A stretch of DNA of 64,000 nt from Streptomyces sp. NBC_01445. Its GTDB lineage: Bacteria > Actinomycetota > Actinomycetes > Streptomycetales > Streptomycetaceae. The notes beneath the pieces were generated by a model. That model made no database searches and was not told the DNA's origin. It saw nothing but the letters and a program-made list of their open reading frames with translations. Positions 53,903 through 63,460 of the stretch are shown one piece after another. The position numbers and the translations under genes were made by a program. Where the stretch lies: contig NZ_CP109485.1 in the NCBI RefSeq assembly GCF_035918235.1, positions 9,827,001 to 9,891,000 of the forward strand. The letters run 5' to 3'. Positions within the stretch are counted from its first letter, which is position 1. Every line of letters begins with the position of its first letter.

Positions 53903-54922
53903 GTGACCGGCTGTGAGGTGCCTGTGCCCGCCTTCGACCTGCCCCTGGACGAACTCCAGCGCCACCGACCCGAGCCCGACGAACCCGCCGACTTCGACGC
54001 GTTCTGGCAGGCCACGCTGAAGTCCGCCACCCACCCCGAACCCCTGATCCGCGTCCGACCCGTCGACAGCGGCCTGCGGCTCGTCGAGAGCTGGGACGTC
54101 ACCTTCCGCGGCTTCGCCGGCGACCCCGTCCGCGCCTGGTACACCAGGCCCGCGGACGGCGGCGAACTCATGCCCGCAGTCGTCGAGTTCGCGGGCTACG
54201 GCCGCGGCCGCGGCCTCCCGCACGAGCGCCTCACCTGGGCGAACGCCGGATACGCCCATCTGCTCATGGACAACCGTGGCCAGGGCGACCAGTACGGCAA
54301 CGGCGGCGCGACCCCCGACCGGCACGCGGCCGCGCCCGGCGGCCCGGGACCTGCGGTGCGTGGGCTGCTCGACCCGCACGACTACCACTACCGCCGCCTG
54401 ATCACCGACGCGGTGTGTGCCGTCGCCGCGCTGCGAGCCCTGCCCGGCGTCGACCGGGACCGGATCGCCGCGGTGGGCAACAGCCAGGGCGGGGGAGTCG
54501 CCCTCGCCGTCGCCGGACTCGTCCCCGATCTCGCCGCGGCCCTGGTCACGGCGCCGCTGCTGTGCGGTATCCGGCGCGGACTCGACCTGACGGATGCAGG
54601 GCCCTACGGCGAGATCGCCGCCTACCTCGCCGTACACCGGGGAGCGGAGGATGCCGCATACCGCACGCTCGGCTACGTCGAGGGCATCTCGTTCGCCCGC
54701 CGCGCCCACGCCCCGGCCCACTTCGGAGTCGGCCTGCGCGACCAGGTCTGCCCGCCCAGCGGTGCATACGCGGCGTACCACCGCTACGGCGAACTCACCG
54801 GTGCGGACCCCGCCCGGGAGATCCACGCCTACCCGTTCAACGGCCACGAGCACGGCGACGCCGTGCACGTCCGTCGCCAAATGACCTGGCTGCGCGGGGT
54901 GCTGGGAGCAGAGGGCGCGTAG
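53903..54922 (+). CDS. CE7 acetyl-xylan esterase
   Basis: A 339-residue alpha/beta-hydrolase of the AXE1/cephalosporin-C deacetylase family (CE7), without a signal peptide, so it deacetylates imported xylo-oligosaccharides. The nucleophile is Ser194 in VGNSQGGG, with Asp280 in GVGLRDQVCPPS and His315 in FNGHEHG completing the triad. RGQGDQYGNGG is the CE7 RGQ motif. I prefer GTG 53903 with GGGAG eight bases upstream. It is divergent from the transporter operon and shares its operator. Confidence 0.92.
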   Translation: MTGCEVPVPAFDLPLDELQRHRPEPDEPADFDAFWQATLKSATHPEPLIRVRPVDSGLRLVESWDVTFRGFAGDPVRAWYTRPADGGELMPAVVEFAGYGRGRGLPHERLTWANAGYAHLLMDNRGQGDQYGNGGATPDRHAAAPGGPGPAVRGLLDPHDYHYRRLITDAVCAVAALRALPGVDRDRIAAVGNSQGGGVALAVAGLVPDLAAALVTAPLLCGIRRGLDLTDAGPYGEIAAYLAVHRGAEDAAYRTLGYVEGISFARRAHAPAHFGVGLRDQVCPPSGAYAAYHRYGELTGADPAREIHAYPFNGHEHGDAVHVRRQMTWLRGVLGAEGA

Positions 54923-55000
54923 ATTCAGGGCCAGGCGTTCGGCGGGTCGGACAAAAACCCGGCTTGACCGGCGCATGGTCGACGGCATGTCCTACGGTTT

Positions 55001-55017
55001 CCGGAAGACATCCGGAG
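55001..55017 (+). promoter_or_regulatory. Candidate LacI operator B, CCGGAAG-N4-CCGGAG
   Basis: CCGGAAG-ACAT-CCGGAG directly upstream of the LacI gene, implying autoregulation. Same arms and same four-base spacer as sites A and C. Confidence 0.65.
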
Positions 55018-55054
55018 AACTTTCAGGATGCAGAGGTCGATGGAGGTGGGGAAC

Positions 55055-56113
55055 GTGGCCCGGGTTGGCGGCAGAGGCAAGGCAGCCACGCAGAGCCCGG
55101 ACGGGCCGGCCAAGGTGACGATCACCGAGATCGCCCGGGAGGCGGGGGTGTCGGTCCCGACCGTCTCGAGGGTCGTCAACGGGCGCTCCGACGTGTCGCC
55201 CGCCACCCGGGCGCGGGTCGAGGATCTGCTGCAGCGGCATGGGTACCAGCGGCGCCCGCCTGCGCCCGGCGACCGGGCTGCCCTGCTCGACCTGGTCTTC
55301 AACGACCTGGACAGCCCTTGGGCGGTGGAAATCATCCGGGGCGTCGAGGAGGTCGCGCACGAGGCGGGGGTGGGCACGGTGGTCTCCGCGATTCACGACC
55401 GGGCGGGCGCGGCCCGGCAGTGGATGACGAATCTGCGGGCGCGCGCGTCGGACGGGGTGATCCTCGTGACCTCGGTTCTCGAACCGGGGCTGCACGACGA
55501 ACTGCGGCGCCTGGGTGTGCCGTTGGTGGTCGTCGACCCGGCCGGTTCGCCGGCCACCGAGGCGCCGACCGTCGGTGCCACGAACTGGGCGGGCGGGATG
55601 GCTGCGACGGAGCACCTGCTGGGGCTCGGTCACCGCCGGATCGGGTTCATCGAGGGCCCGCCCCGGCTGCTGTGCTCGCGTGCCCGGCTCGACGGGTACC
55701 GGGCCGCGCTGGACGTGGCCGGTGTGCCGGTCGATGACGCGCTGATCGTGCCCGGCGACTTCTATCACGAGTCCGGATTCACCGGCTGCAACCAGCTGTT
55801 GGACCTGACCGAGCCGCCCACCGCCATCTTCGCCTCCAGTGACCAGATGGCGCTCGGGGCGATCGAGGCGCTGCGCCGGCGCGGGCTGCGGGTGCCGGAG
55901 GACATGAGTGTCCTCGGCTTCGACGACCTTCCGGAGGTGCGCTGGTCGGCGCCGCCGCTCACGACGGTCCGTCAACCGCTCGCGGAGATGGGCAAGCTGG
56001 CGGCGCGCTTCGTCCTCGACCTGGCCCGGTCCGTCGCACCGGCCTCGTCGCGGGTGGAGCTCGCGACGGAACTGGTGGTCAGGGCCAGTACGGGGGAGCC
56101 CCGGCAGGTCTGA
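55055..56113 (+). CDS. LacI-family regulator of the xylan locus
   Basis: A 352-residue repressor. The helix-turn-helix is [20 protein letters not shown] followed by [18 protein letters not shown]; the periplasmic-binding-like effector domain includes [22 protein letters not shown] and [22 protein letters not shown] chose GTG 55055 because GGAGG lies just upstream; ATG 55028 would add nine residues but has no usable ribosome site. It sits centrally in the locus and is followed by a strong terminator. It probably binds the CCGGAAG-N4-CCGRAR sites, including the one before its own gene, and responds to a xylo-oligosaccharide. Confidence 0.9.
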   Translation: MARVGGRGKAATQSPDGPAKVTITEIAREAGVSVPTVSRVVNGRSDVSPATRARVEDLLQRHGYQRRPPAPGDRAALLDLVFNDLDSPWAVEIIRGVEEVAHEAGVGTVVSAIHDRAGAARQWMTNLRARASDGVILVTSVLEPGLHDELRRLGVPLVVVDPAGSPATEAPTVGATNWAGGMAATEHLLGLGHRRIGFIEGPPRLLCSRARLDGYRAALDVAGVPVDDALIVPGDFYHESGFTGCNQLLDLTEPPTAIFASSDQMALGAIEALRRRGLRVPEDMSVLGFDDLPEVRWSAPPLTTVRQPLAEMGKLAARFVLDLARSVAPASSRVELATELVVRASTGEPRQV

Positions 56114-56130
56114 CGCGCTCGGCATCCATC

Positions 56131-56173
56131 GGGGGTGTCAATGGCCTTTTTTGTCAAGGCCGTTGACACCCCC
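56131..56173 (+). terminator. Strong intrinsic terminator after the LacI gene
   Basis: An 18-bp stem (GGGGGTGTCAATGGCCTT with its near-perfect complement, one G-T pair) and a 7-nt loop, starting 18 bp after the stop codon. Confidence 0.85.
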
Positions 56174-56211
56174 TTCGTGTGTCCGTAACTTCCGAGGCCA
56201 TCCACCGATAG

Positions 56212-56228
56212 TTTCGGATCCCTTCCGG
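56212..56228 (-). promoter_or_regulatory. Candidate LacI operator C, CCGGAAG-N4-CCGAAA
   Basis: On the minus strand CCGGAAG-GGAT-CCGAAA. It lies at the head of the collapsed transporter operon that leads into the GH3-GH10 genes. Confidence 0.65.
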
Positions 56229-56231
56229 AAG

Positions 56232-56453
56232 GTGTGTCATGCCAGCCTCCGTTCCCTGTCCCGCCGCCGCGCCCGGGACGCCGTCAGCGTGCCCGGCCTC
56301 GGCATCGCGGTGCTGACGTCCCGCGGCGACTCGGCCTCCGGCTCCAAGGACGGCTCGGGCCGGACCGTCGTCGAGCGGTGCCACATCCGGACCGCCGAGC
56401 CCGTCGGCAGTCGCTTCGTCGTCACCACGCACTCCACGCCCAACTGCCGGTGA
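56232..56453 (+). pseudogene. Remnant of a sugar-binding lipoprotein gene (5' end only)
   Basis: The frame reads GLGIAVLTSRGDSASGSKDG, then TVVERCHIRTAEPVGS. It aligns by eye with the start of Streptomyces sugar-binding lipoproteins, whose lipobox (LTACG) and WWHIQNTEP motif appear here degenerated to LTSRG and RCHIRTAEP. The lipid-modified cysteine is gone and everything after about residue 60 is missing. GGAAGG lies just upstream of the old start. The permease remnant follows directly. Confidence 0.65.
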
Positions 56454-56780
56454 CCACCGTCATCCTGTGCCGCTTCTTCCGTGATCCCCGACGAACTGGA
56501 GGAGATGGTCGCCCTCGACGGCTGTCTGCCGTCCGGCTGCTTCTGGCGGATCCTGCCGCCGATGGCGCGGCCCGCGCTCGGCACAGTCTCCGTGCGCGCG
56601 ATCGCCGGCAGCCGGCGCACCTTCCTGCTGACCATGGCGAGATCCAAGTACGCACAGACGCGCCACCGGGCCGGAGACGTACGGGCCCTGGAACTGCTGG
56701 AGTGCCCTGCGCTCGCCTTCTGCGCGGTGGCCGAACGGCAGCTGACCGGCGGCATCACCAAGGGCGCGACCAAGGGCTGA
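56444..56780 (+). pseudogene. Remnant of a MalG-type permease gene (3' end, frameshifted)
   Basis: The sequence LPVTTVILCRFFR (one frame) continues after a one-base shift near 56480 as IPDELEEMVALDGCLPSGCF, RILPPMARPALGTVSVRAI, and ends ALAFCAVAERQLTGGITKG followed by ATKG and stop. These correspond to the membrane segment before the EAA loop, the EAA loop itself (normally ELEEAARIDG) and the canonical C-terminus of MalG permeases. The part between the EAA loop and the C-terminus is shortened. Clearly non-functional. Confidence 0.75.
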
Positions 56781-56868
56781 CCGGCTACCGGCCCACCACC
56801 GGGCCCACCGCAGGTGCGACAGCGCCTCGCCCGAACTTCACCTGCTCGTACCGCACTTGAGGAGTTCC

Positions 56869-59097
56869 ATGGCTCAGCCCTGGCAGGACACGACCCTGCC
56901 CGCCCACGTCCGGGCGGCGGACCTGCTCGCCCGGATGACCCCCGAGGAGAAGACCGCCCAGCTGTCCAGCGTGTGGCTGGGCGCCGACATCGACACCGGC
57001 ACCGCCGCGGTCGCACCGGGCCAGCACGCGTACGTGGCCCGCAGCGCTGCCCTCGACGCCCTGCTCCCGCACGGCCTCGGACACCTCACCCGCCCCTTCG
57101 GTACCGTCCCCGTGGAGCCGGCCGAGGGCGCCGCCCGGCTCGCCGAACTGCAGTCGCGGATCCGCGCGGGCAACCGGTTCGGCGTGCCCGCCATCGCCCA
57201 CGAGGAGTGCCTGACCGGATTCTCCGCCTGGCAGGCCACCGTCTTCCCGACCCCGCTGGCCTGGGGCGCCACCTTCGACCCGGCCCTGGTGACCGAGATG
57301 GCGCAGGCCATCGGCGCGTCGATGCGCGCGGTCGGCATTCACCAGGGCCTCGCTCCGGTCCTCGACGTCGTACGGGACCCGCGCTGGGGCCGCACCGAGG
57401 AGGCGATCGGCGAGGACCCGTACCTCGTCGGCACCATCGGTACCGCGTACGTACAGGGCTTGGAGGCCGCCGGGATCGTCGCGACCCTCAAGCATTTCGC
57501 CGGGTACTCGGCCTCGCGCGGCGCCCGCAACCACGCCCCGGCCCCGCTCGGACCACGCGAGCTCGCGGACGTCATCCTGCCCCCGTTCGAGATGGCGGTG
57601 CGCGACGGCGGCGCCCGCTCCGTCATGCCCGCCTACAACGACATCGACGGCCTGGCCGCCCACGCCCACCCCGGCCTGCTCACCCAAGTCCTGCGCGAGG
57701 ACTGGGGGTTCACCGGCACGACCGTCGCCGACTACTTCGGGCTCTCGTTCCTGCAGTCCGCCCACAAGATCGCCGACTCGCCCGCGGAGGCCGCCCGGCT
57801 CGCTCTTGCTGCCGGGGTCGACGTCGAACTGCCCACCGCCCGCTGCCTCACTGCCGCAGACCACCTCCCTGAGGACCTCCTCGACCGGGCGGCATTGCGC
57901 GTCCTCACCCAGAAGTGCGAGCTGGGCCTCCTCGACCCCGACCACGAACCGGCCGCCGGCGACGCTCCCATCGACCTGAACTCCCCACACCTGCGCGACC
58001 TGGCCCGCAACGCGGCGCAGAAGTCCGTCGTGCTGCTCGCCAACGACTCCGGTGTCCTGCCGCTCGACGACGGCCTCCGCATCGCCGTCGTCGGACCCCT
58101 CGCCGACGAACAGGCGGCCATGCTCGGCTGCTACACATTCCCCCGGCACGTCGGCGTCAACCACCCCGAACTGCCCACCGGCATCGACGTACCGACGTTC
58201 GCCGAGGCGCTGCGCGCGGAGCTGACCGGGGCCGTGTTCGTCGATGACCCGGCGGCGGCCGATGTGTGCCTGGCCGTCGTCGGTGACCGCTCGGGCCTGT
58301 TCGGGCGAGGCTCGTCCGGCGAGGGCTGCGACGCCGAGGACCTGGAACTCCCGTACAGGCAAGGAGAGTTGCTGGATGAGGTACTCGCCTCCGGGACGCC
58401 GACCGTGATCGTCGTGCTCAGCGGGCGGCCGTACGCCCTGGGCCGCTGGGCGGACCGGGCCGCCGCCGTCGTGCAGGCCTTCTTCCCCGGACAAGAGGGT
58501 GGCGCTGCCGTCGCGGGCGTCCTGTCCGGGCGTGTCGAGCCGTCGGGCCGGCTGCCGCTCGGCGTCCCGCGCACCCCCGGAGGCCAGCCCGCCCCCTATC
58601 TCGCGCCGCCGCTGGGCCGCCACGGCGACCCCAGCAATGTGGACCCCACCGCTCTCTACCCGTTCGGGCACGGCCTGTCGTACACCACGTTCGCCTGGGA
58701 CGTCGAGCAGTGCGACGCCCCCGAACTGCCCACCGACGGTGAGACCACCCTGCGCCTCACCGTCCGCAACACCGGCGACCGCCCCGGCACCGAGGTCGTC
58801 CAGCTCTACCTCCACGACCCGGTCGGCACGGTCGCGCGGCCGGAGATCCGGCTCGTCGGCTATACGCGGGTCCCGCTCGACGCGGGGGCGTCCGCGGAGG
58901 TCCGTGCAACGTTCCCGGCCGACCTCGCCGCGTACACCGGCGCCGACGGCCGCCGAGTCGTCGAACCCGGAGCCCTCGAACTACGCGTCGCCGCGTCCAG
59001 CGCCCACGTCCACCACACCGTGCCGCTCACTCTCACAGGGCCGGTGCGGGAGGTCGGGCACGAGCGGCGGATGCGGTGCGAGCTGCGCGTGAAGTGA
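56869..59097 (+). CDS. GH3 beta-xylosidase / beta-glucosidase
   Basis: A 742-residue cytoplasmic GH3 enzyme. Motifs are RTEEAIGEDPYLVG, TLKHFAGYSASRGARNHAP, MPAYNDIDG and the nucleophile segment TTVADYFG with Asp288. A complete alpha/beta sandwich, FPGQEGG, YPFGHGLSYTTFAW and an FnIII-like C-terminal domain follow. It resembles BxlA-type beta-xylosidases of Streptomyces, which sit downstream of their own ABC transporter; here that transporter is reduced to remnants. ATG 56869 has GAGGAG upstream. It is followed 66 bp later by the GH10 gene. Confidence 0.92.
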   Translation: MAQPWQDTTLPAHVRAADLLARMTPEEKTAQLSSVWLGADIDTGTAAVAPGQHAYVARSAALDALLPHGLGHLTRPFGTVPVEPAEGAARLAELQSRIRAGNRFGVPAIAHEECLTGFSAWQATVFPTPLAWGATFDPALVTEMAQAIGASMRAVGIHQGLAPVLDVVRDPRWGRTEEAIGEDPYLVGTIGTAYVQGLEAAGIVATLKHFAGYSASRGARNHAPAPLGPRELADVILPPFEMAVRDGGARSVMPAYNDIDGLAAHAHPGLLTQVLREDWGFTGTTVADYFGLSFLQSAHKIADSPAEAARLALAAGVDVELPTARCLTAADHLPEDLLDRAALRVLTQKCELGLLDPDHEPAAGDAPIDLNSPHLRDLARNAAQKSVVLLANDSGVLPLDDGLRIAVVGPLADEQAAMLGCYTFPRHVGVNHPELPTGIDVPTFAEALRAELTGAVFVDDPAAADVCLAVVGDRSGLFGRGSSGEGCDAEDLELPYRQGELLDEVLASGTPTVIVVLSGRPYALGRWADRAAAVVQAFFPGQEGGAAVAGVLSGRVEPSGRLPLGVPRTPGGQPAPYLAPPLGRHGDPSNVDPTALYPFGHGLSYTTFAWDVEQCDAPELPTDGETTLRLTVRNTGDRPGTEVVQLYLHDPVGTVARPEIRLVGYTRVPLDAGASAEVRATFPADLAAYTGADGRRVVEPGALELRVAASSAHVHHTVPLTLTGPVREVGHERRMRCELRVK

Positions 59098-60255
<1,158 letters not shown>

Positions 60256-60279
60256 CCGCCGGCTGACGACCGGGGCGCG

Positions 60280-60310
60280 TACCCCGAAGGCCCCATGAGC
60301 CCTCGGGGTA
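60280..60310. terminator. Bidirectional terminator between GH10 and GH29 genes
   Basis: Inverted repeat TACCCCGA (60280-60287) and TCGGGGTA (60303-60310), 25 bp after the xylanase stop and 10 bp before the convergent GH29 stop. Confidence 0.6.
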
Positions 60311-60320
60311 AGCGCGTCGG

Positions 60321-62192
60321 TCACCCGCGGCCGTGGCTCACGGGATACGAGTGGCCGACCGCGATCTCGTCGATCCTCAGCTGGTGGTAGAAGGGGACGA
60401 CGGTCGCCGCCGACCAGGTGCTGTCCACCTCCAGCCTGATGTAGCGGGCCGTGGTGTCCAGGTCGATGTAGCGGGTGCTGCGGGCGCTCTCCATGACGCC
60501 GGTTTTCACCGGCTCGCCCCAGTGCTCGCCGTCGTCACTGACGAAGACCTTGTAGTCCTTGATCCGGGCCGAGTCCTCCTTCCTGCCGAACGACTCACGG
60601 TTGTAGGTGGGCGACCACTCGGTCTGGTTCACGGCCAGGTACCGGGCCTTCTTCACGCCCCCGAGATCCAGCGTGACCGAGACGGGCACCTGCGCGTTCG
60701 AGTCCCAGTACCGGGTGAGGTCGCCGTCGGTGAGGTTCGCCGCCGGGTGGCCGTCCTTCGTCGACGTGGCGGTGGCCCGCACCGTGTGGGACGGGTACAG
60801 GCCCTGGCGGTGTCGCTCGGTCTCCACCTTGAACACCGTGTCGTACGGGTCCCAGGTGTTGATGCCCTTGAGCGTCACGCTTCCGTCGCGCTGGTCGAAG
60901 GCGATCCGCTTGCCGGTGCGCAGATCGCTGATCCGTTTCACCTTGGTGCCGTTGTCGCGAAGGATGAGGGTGCCGGTGTCGGCGCCGCTCGGCCGCGTCG
61001 TGACGTGGATGAACTGGCGTGCCGGGTCCTTCTTGCTCACCGTGGTGTAGCCGTACGCCCCGTCGTTCCAGGCGCCCGGACGCAGCCCGCCGTACAGATA
61101 GCCGCCGCCCTCCACGCCGTGCAGCGACTCCCGGATCGGGTCGAGATACTTCGACAGGTAGTCGGTGAACGCCTGCTGCTGGGGCGGGAACGTCCCGTTC
61201 ACCTGGGCCTGGAGGTCCATCAGGGACTTGTACGACGTCCCCGCGTTGGCCACGTAGCGGCGGATGTTGAGCGCCGTGTCGACCGGACGGTCCTGGCCGT
61301 CGTACCACCAGGCGCCGCTCGAGGGCACTTTGTAGCAGGACTCCGTCAGGCGCGGCATGGACGTCCAGTACGCCGCCGGCATGTCGTAGTCGGGCGTCAT
61401 GCCGGTCTTCTGCTCGTTGGACACGGTGTCCATGATCGGTGTGTCTTCGTTGTTGTTGCTCAGGAGCATGTCCGGGCGCTGCTCGCGGATCTGCTCGTAG
61501 AGGTGGTGCTGCTCCCAGTACTCGTTGTCGTTGTCGATCCAGAAGCCTTTCAGGTCCGGGTAGTTGTGCATCACTTCGAAGAAGTTGTCGTAGCTGAACT
61601 CGCCGAAGCCGGGCCGGGTCGTCAGATCGACGTCCTCGCCCTTGTACGCGGAGTAGGCGGCGGAGTCGAAGGACTCGCGGCCCTGCTCGTCGTGCCACTG
61701 CGGATCGTCGGTCATATAGAGGATGACCTTGATGCCCTTGGTCTTGGCCGCCTCGATGAGCTCACCGAGGATGTCGCGCTTCGTCGAGCAGCTGCCGGGG
61801 ATCTTCGACGGCCAGGGGCGGGCGTAGCCCAGGCGACTGTGGAAGGTGGCCAGGACGATGTAAGAGCCGTGGATCTTCTGCGTCTCCTTGACCCAGTAGT
61901 CCGGGTTCCAGCCGCTGTCGTTCACGGCCTTCTGCCAGGAGTCGCAGTCGTAGTGGGCGGGCTGTGTGTACATGCCCCAGTGCAGGAAGAGGCCCGCGGT
62001 GGAGTTGCGCAGCCAGGTCTGGCGCGGGTTGAACATGCCCGGCACCGGGTCCGCCTGCGCGGTGGCGGTCGTGCCGGTGGCCGTGGCCGCGGGGGCGGAT
62101 GCGGGGGTGAGCAGGAGGGGGCTGAACAGGGCGAGCAGGGCCGCCCACAGGGCCCACAGGCGCCGTGGCCGGCGCGCTGGTCTGCTGGACAT
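60321..62192 (-). CDS. Secreted GH29-type (alpha-L-fucosidase-like) enzyme with discoidin domain
   Basis: A 623-residue exported enzyme. The signal peptide ends near residue 45. The barrel opens with AGLFLHWGMYTQPAHYD, the GH29 landmark, and the likely nucleophile is Asp220 in GFWIDNDNEYW. TFHSRLGYARPWPSK differs from classical fucosidases, so it may belong to a divergent GH29 branch with another specificity. From about residue 485 an F5/8-type sugar-binding domain follows (TRYWDSNAQVPVSVTLDLGG). ATG 62192 has GGAGG upstream, at a long spacing. It lies downstream of the dead GH36 gene and may have shared its operon. Confidence 0.82.
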   Translation of the reverse strand: MSSRPARRPRRLWALWAALLALFSPLLLTPASAPAATATGTTATAQADPVPGMFNPRQTWLRNSTAGLFLHWGMYTQPAHYDCDSWQKAVNDSGWNPDYWVKETQKIHGSYIVLATFHSRLGYARPWPSKIPGSCSTKRDILGELIEAAKTKGIKVILYMTDDPQWHDEQGRESFDSAAYSAYKGEDVDLTTRPGFGEFSYDNFFEVMHNYPDLKGFWIDNDNEYWEQHHLYEQIREQRPDMLLSNNNEDTPIMDTVSNEQKTGMTPDYDMPAAYWTSMPRLTESCYKVPSSGAWWYDGQDRPVDTALNIRRYVANAGTSYKSLMDLQAQVNGTFPPQQQAFTDYLSKYLDPIRESLHGVEGGGYLYGGLRPGAWNDGAYGYTTVSKKDPARQFIHVTTRPSGADTGTLILRDNGTKVKRISDLRTGKRIAFDQRDGSVTLKGINTWDPYDTVFKVETERHRQGLYPSHTVRATATSTKDGHPAANLTDGDLTRYWDSNAQVPVSVTLDLGGVKKARYLAVNQTEWSPTYNRESFGRKEDSARIKDYKVFVSDDGEHWGEPVKTGVMESARSTRYIDLDTTARYIRLEVDSTWSAATVVPFYHQLRIDEIAVGHSYPVSHGRG

Positions 62193-62259
62193 GAGGGGTT
62201 GTTCCTCCTTCGGGTGCAGCACCGCGCGGGCGCCGGGACAAGGCACGTGCTGTGCAGGC

Positions 62260-63186
62260 GAGTTGGTGGACCTCCTGGGCGCCGCCGGCGTGCGCCCGGG
62301 CGAGGGGGTACAGCTCGTCCGGACGACCCGGCTTCACCTCGCCGTCGAGCAGCACGGGGCACAGCCGCTGCCACTGCCGCAGCCAGAACGTCACGACCTC
62401 GCGGCCGCTCTGGAGTCAACTCGCCTAGAGACCAGGACAGTTGTGGGACTGCGTGCAACGCGGACTGGATCTGCCGGGCCGACACCTCGGCCGATGCGTC
62501 CGGGTCCCATATCAACGTGTCCGAATGGACGGCGCCGCCGGGCGTGCAGAGCGCCGCGTCGATCGTGCGGATCCGGTTCGCGGTGGAGTCGGCCGGGCAG
62601 TCGGTGGCGCGCAGCAGATTCCCGTGCGCGCTCATGCCGGGGCCGAGATAGGGCTCTGGCGCAGTTCGACCAGCGGCCGCGTGGGCCCAGCGCGCTGAGG
62701 TCCCCGAGCGGCAGGGCCATCGCGGGCCCGACCGGGTCGCCGCCGTCGTCCGCGTACACGGTGGCCTCGTCGAGGAAGTCCAGCTTCGGGCCGTCGAGGC
62801 CGTGGTCGGCGACGAGCCGGGTGCACGCCTCCAGGATGTGTGTGCGCACCCGGGATTCCCTGGGGGCGAGGAGGTGTGCGCCCGGCGCGGTCGGTCTGGG
62901 GATGTGAGCGTTCCGGGAGAGCCGTTGCCACTCGGGGGAGTCCGCGCCGCCGGCCGGCGTCCGGGTGCCAGTAGCCGACGGCGTCCCGCAGCGATGTCTC
63001 CAGGCGGATCTCCATGGCGTCGCCCTCGAAGGCTGACAGGTCCAATGCCCGTACAACGTCCTGGAGTTCGCGCACGACGGGCTCCATGGGGGCTCCGTCG
63101 ACGAGCACAGCGACGCGGACCCGGTCGATGAGCGCGTCGGTGGGCGCGGGTGGGCGTTCTGCCGTGGTGACCGCGATCGACGTCAC
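62260..63186 (-). pseudogene. GH36-like alpha-galactosidase pseudogene
   Basis: Pieces of one GH36 enzyme appear in order over at least four frames. The start is GTG 63186 (after GGAGG) with LIDRVRVAVLVDGAPMEPVV to AVGYWHPDAG. Then come LVADHGLDGPKLDFLDEATV (the KLDF nucleophile block), HGNLLRATDCPADSTANRIR and AVHSDTLIWDPDASAE, and finally FWLRQWQRLCPVLLDGEVKP. Each frame change destroys the protein. Its promoter side still has the perfect operator at 63241-63256, and the divergent LacI gene looks intact. Confidence 0.75.
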
Positions 63187-63240
63187 GTACGTCCTCCGGG
63201 AGGGCGACTGCAGAGACGGGCTGCCAATCCGTGAGCGTTC

Positions 63241-63256
63241 CCGTGAGCGCTCACGG
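63241..63256. promoter_or_regulatory. LacI operator CCGTGAGCGCTCACGG
   Basis: Perfect 16-bp palindrome 55 bp upstream of the dead GH36 gene. A degenerate copy, GTGAGCGTTC, lies next to it at 63231-63240. Confidence 0.75.
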
Positions 63257-63352
63257 AGTACCTTGAAGCCGCTGCATGTACCCGTCAAGACCGGTGCAAG
63301 GGATTACTGGATTCCACCTTGATCGTTTCAATCGCCGTACGAATGAGGGCCG

Positions 63353-63398
63353 TTGACAGCAAGGAGTGAGCTGCTCATCATGTCCGTGAGCGCTCACG
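63353..63398 (+). promoter_or_regulatory. Promoter and operator of the LacI gene
   Basis: TTGACA at 63353-63358 is a good -35 element, with a weak -10 near CATCAT (63376-63381). The perfect palindrome CGTGAGCGCTCACG follows at 63385-63398, where a bound repressor would block transcription start. The core matches the operator at 63241-63256. Confidence 0.6.
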
Positions 63399-63460
63399 TG
63401 AACCATCCCGCAGCGACGGCGGACGACACTTGGGCAGGCAGAGAGAGGAGCCTTCCCGAG

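Noticed and set aside
56785..58815. A 676-codon minus-strand frame opposite the second GH3 gene
   Set aside because: Shadow frame; the plus strand holds all GH3 motifs and a proper ribosome site.
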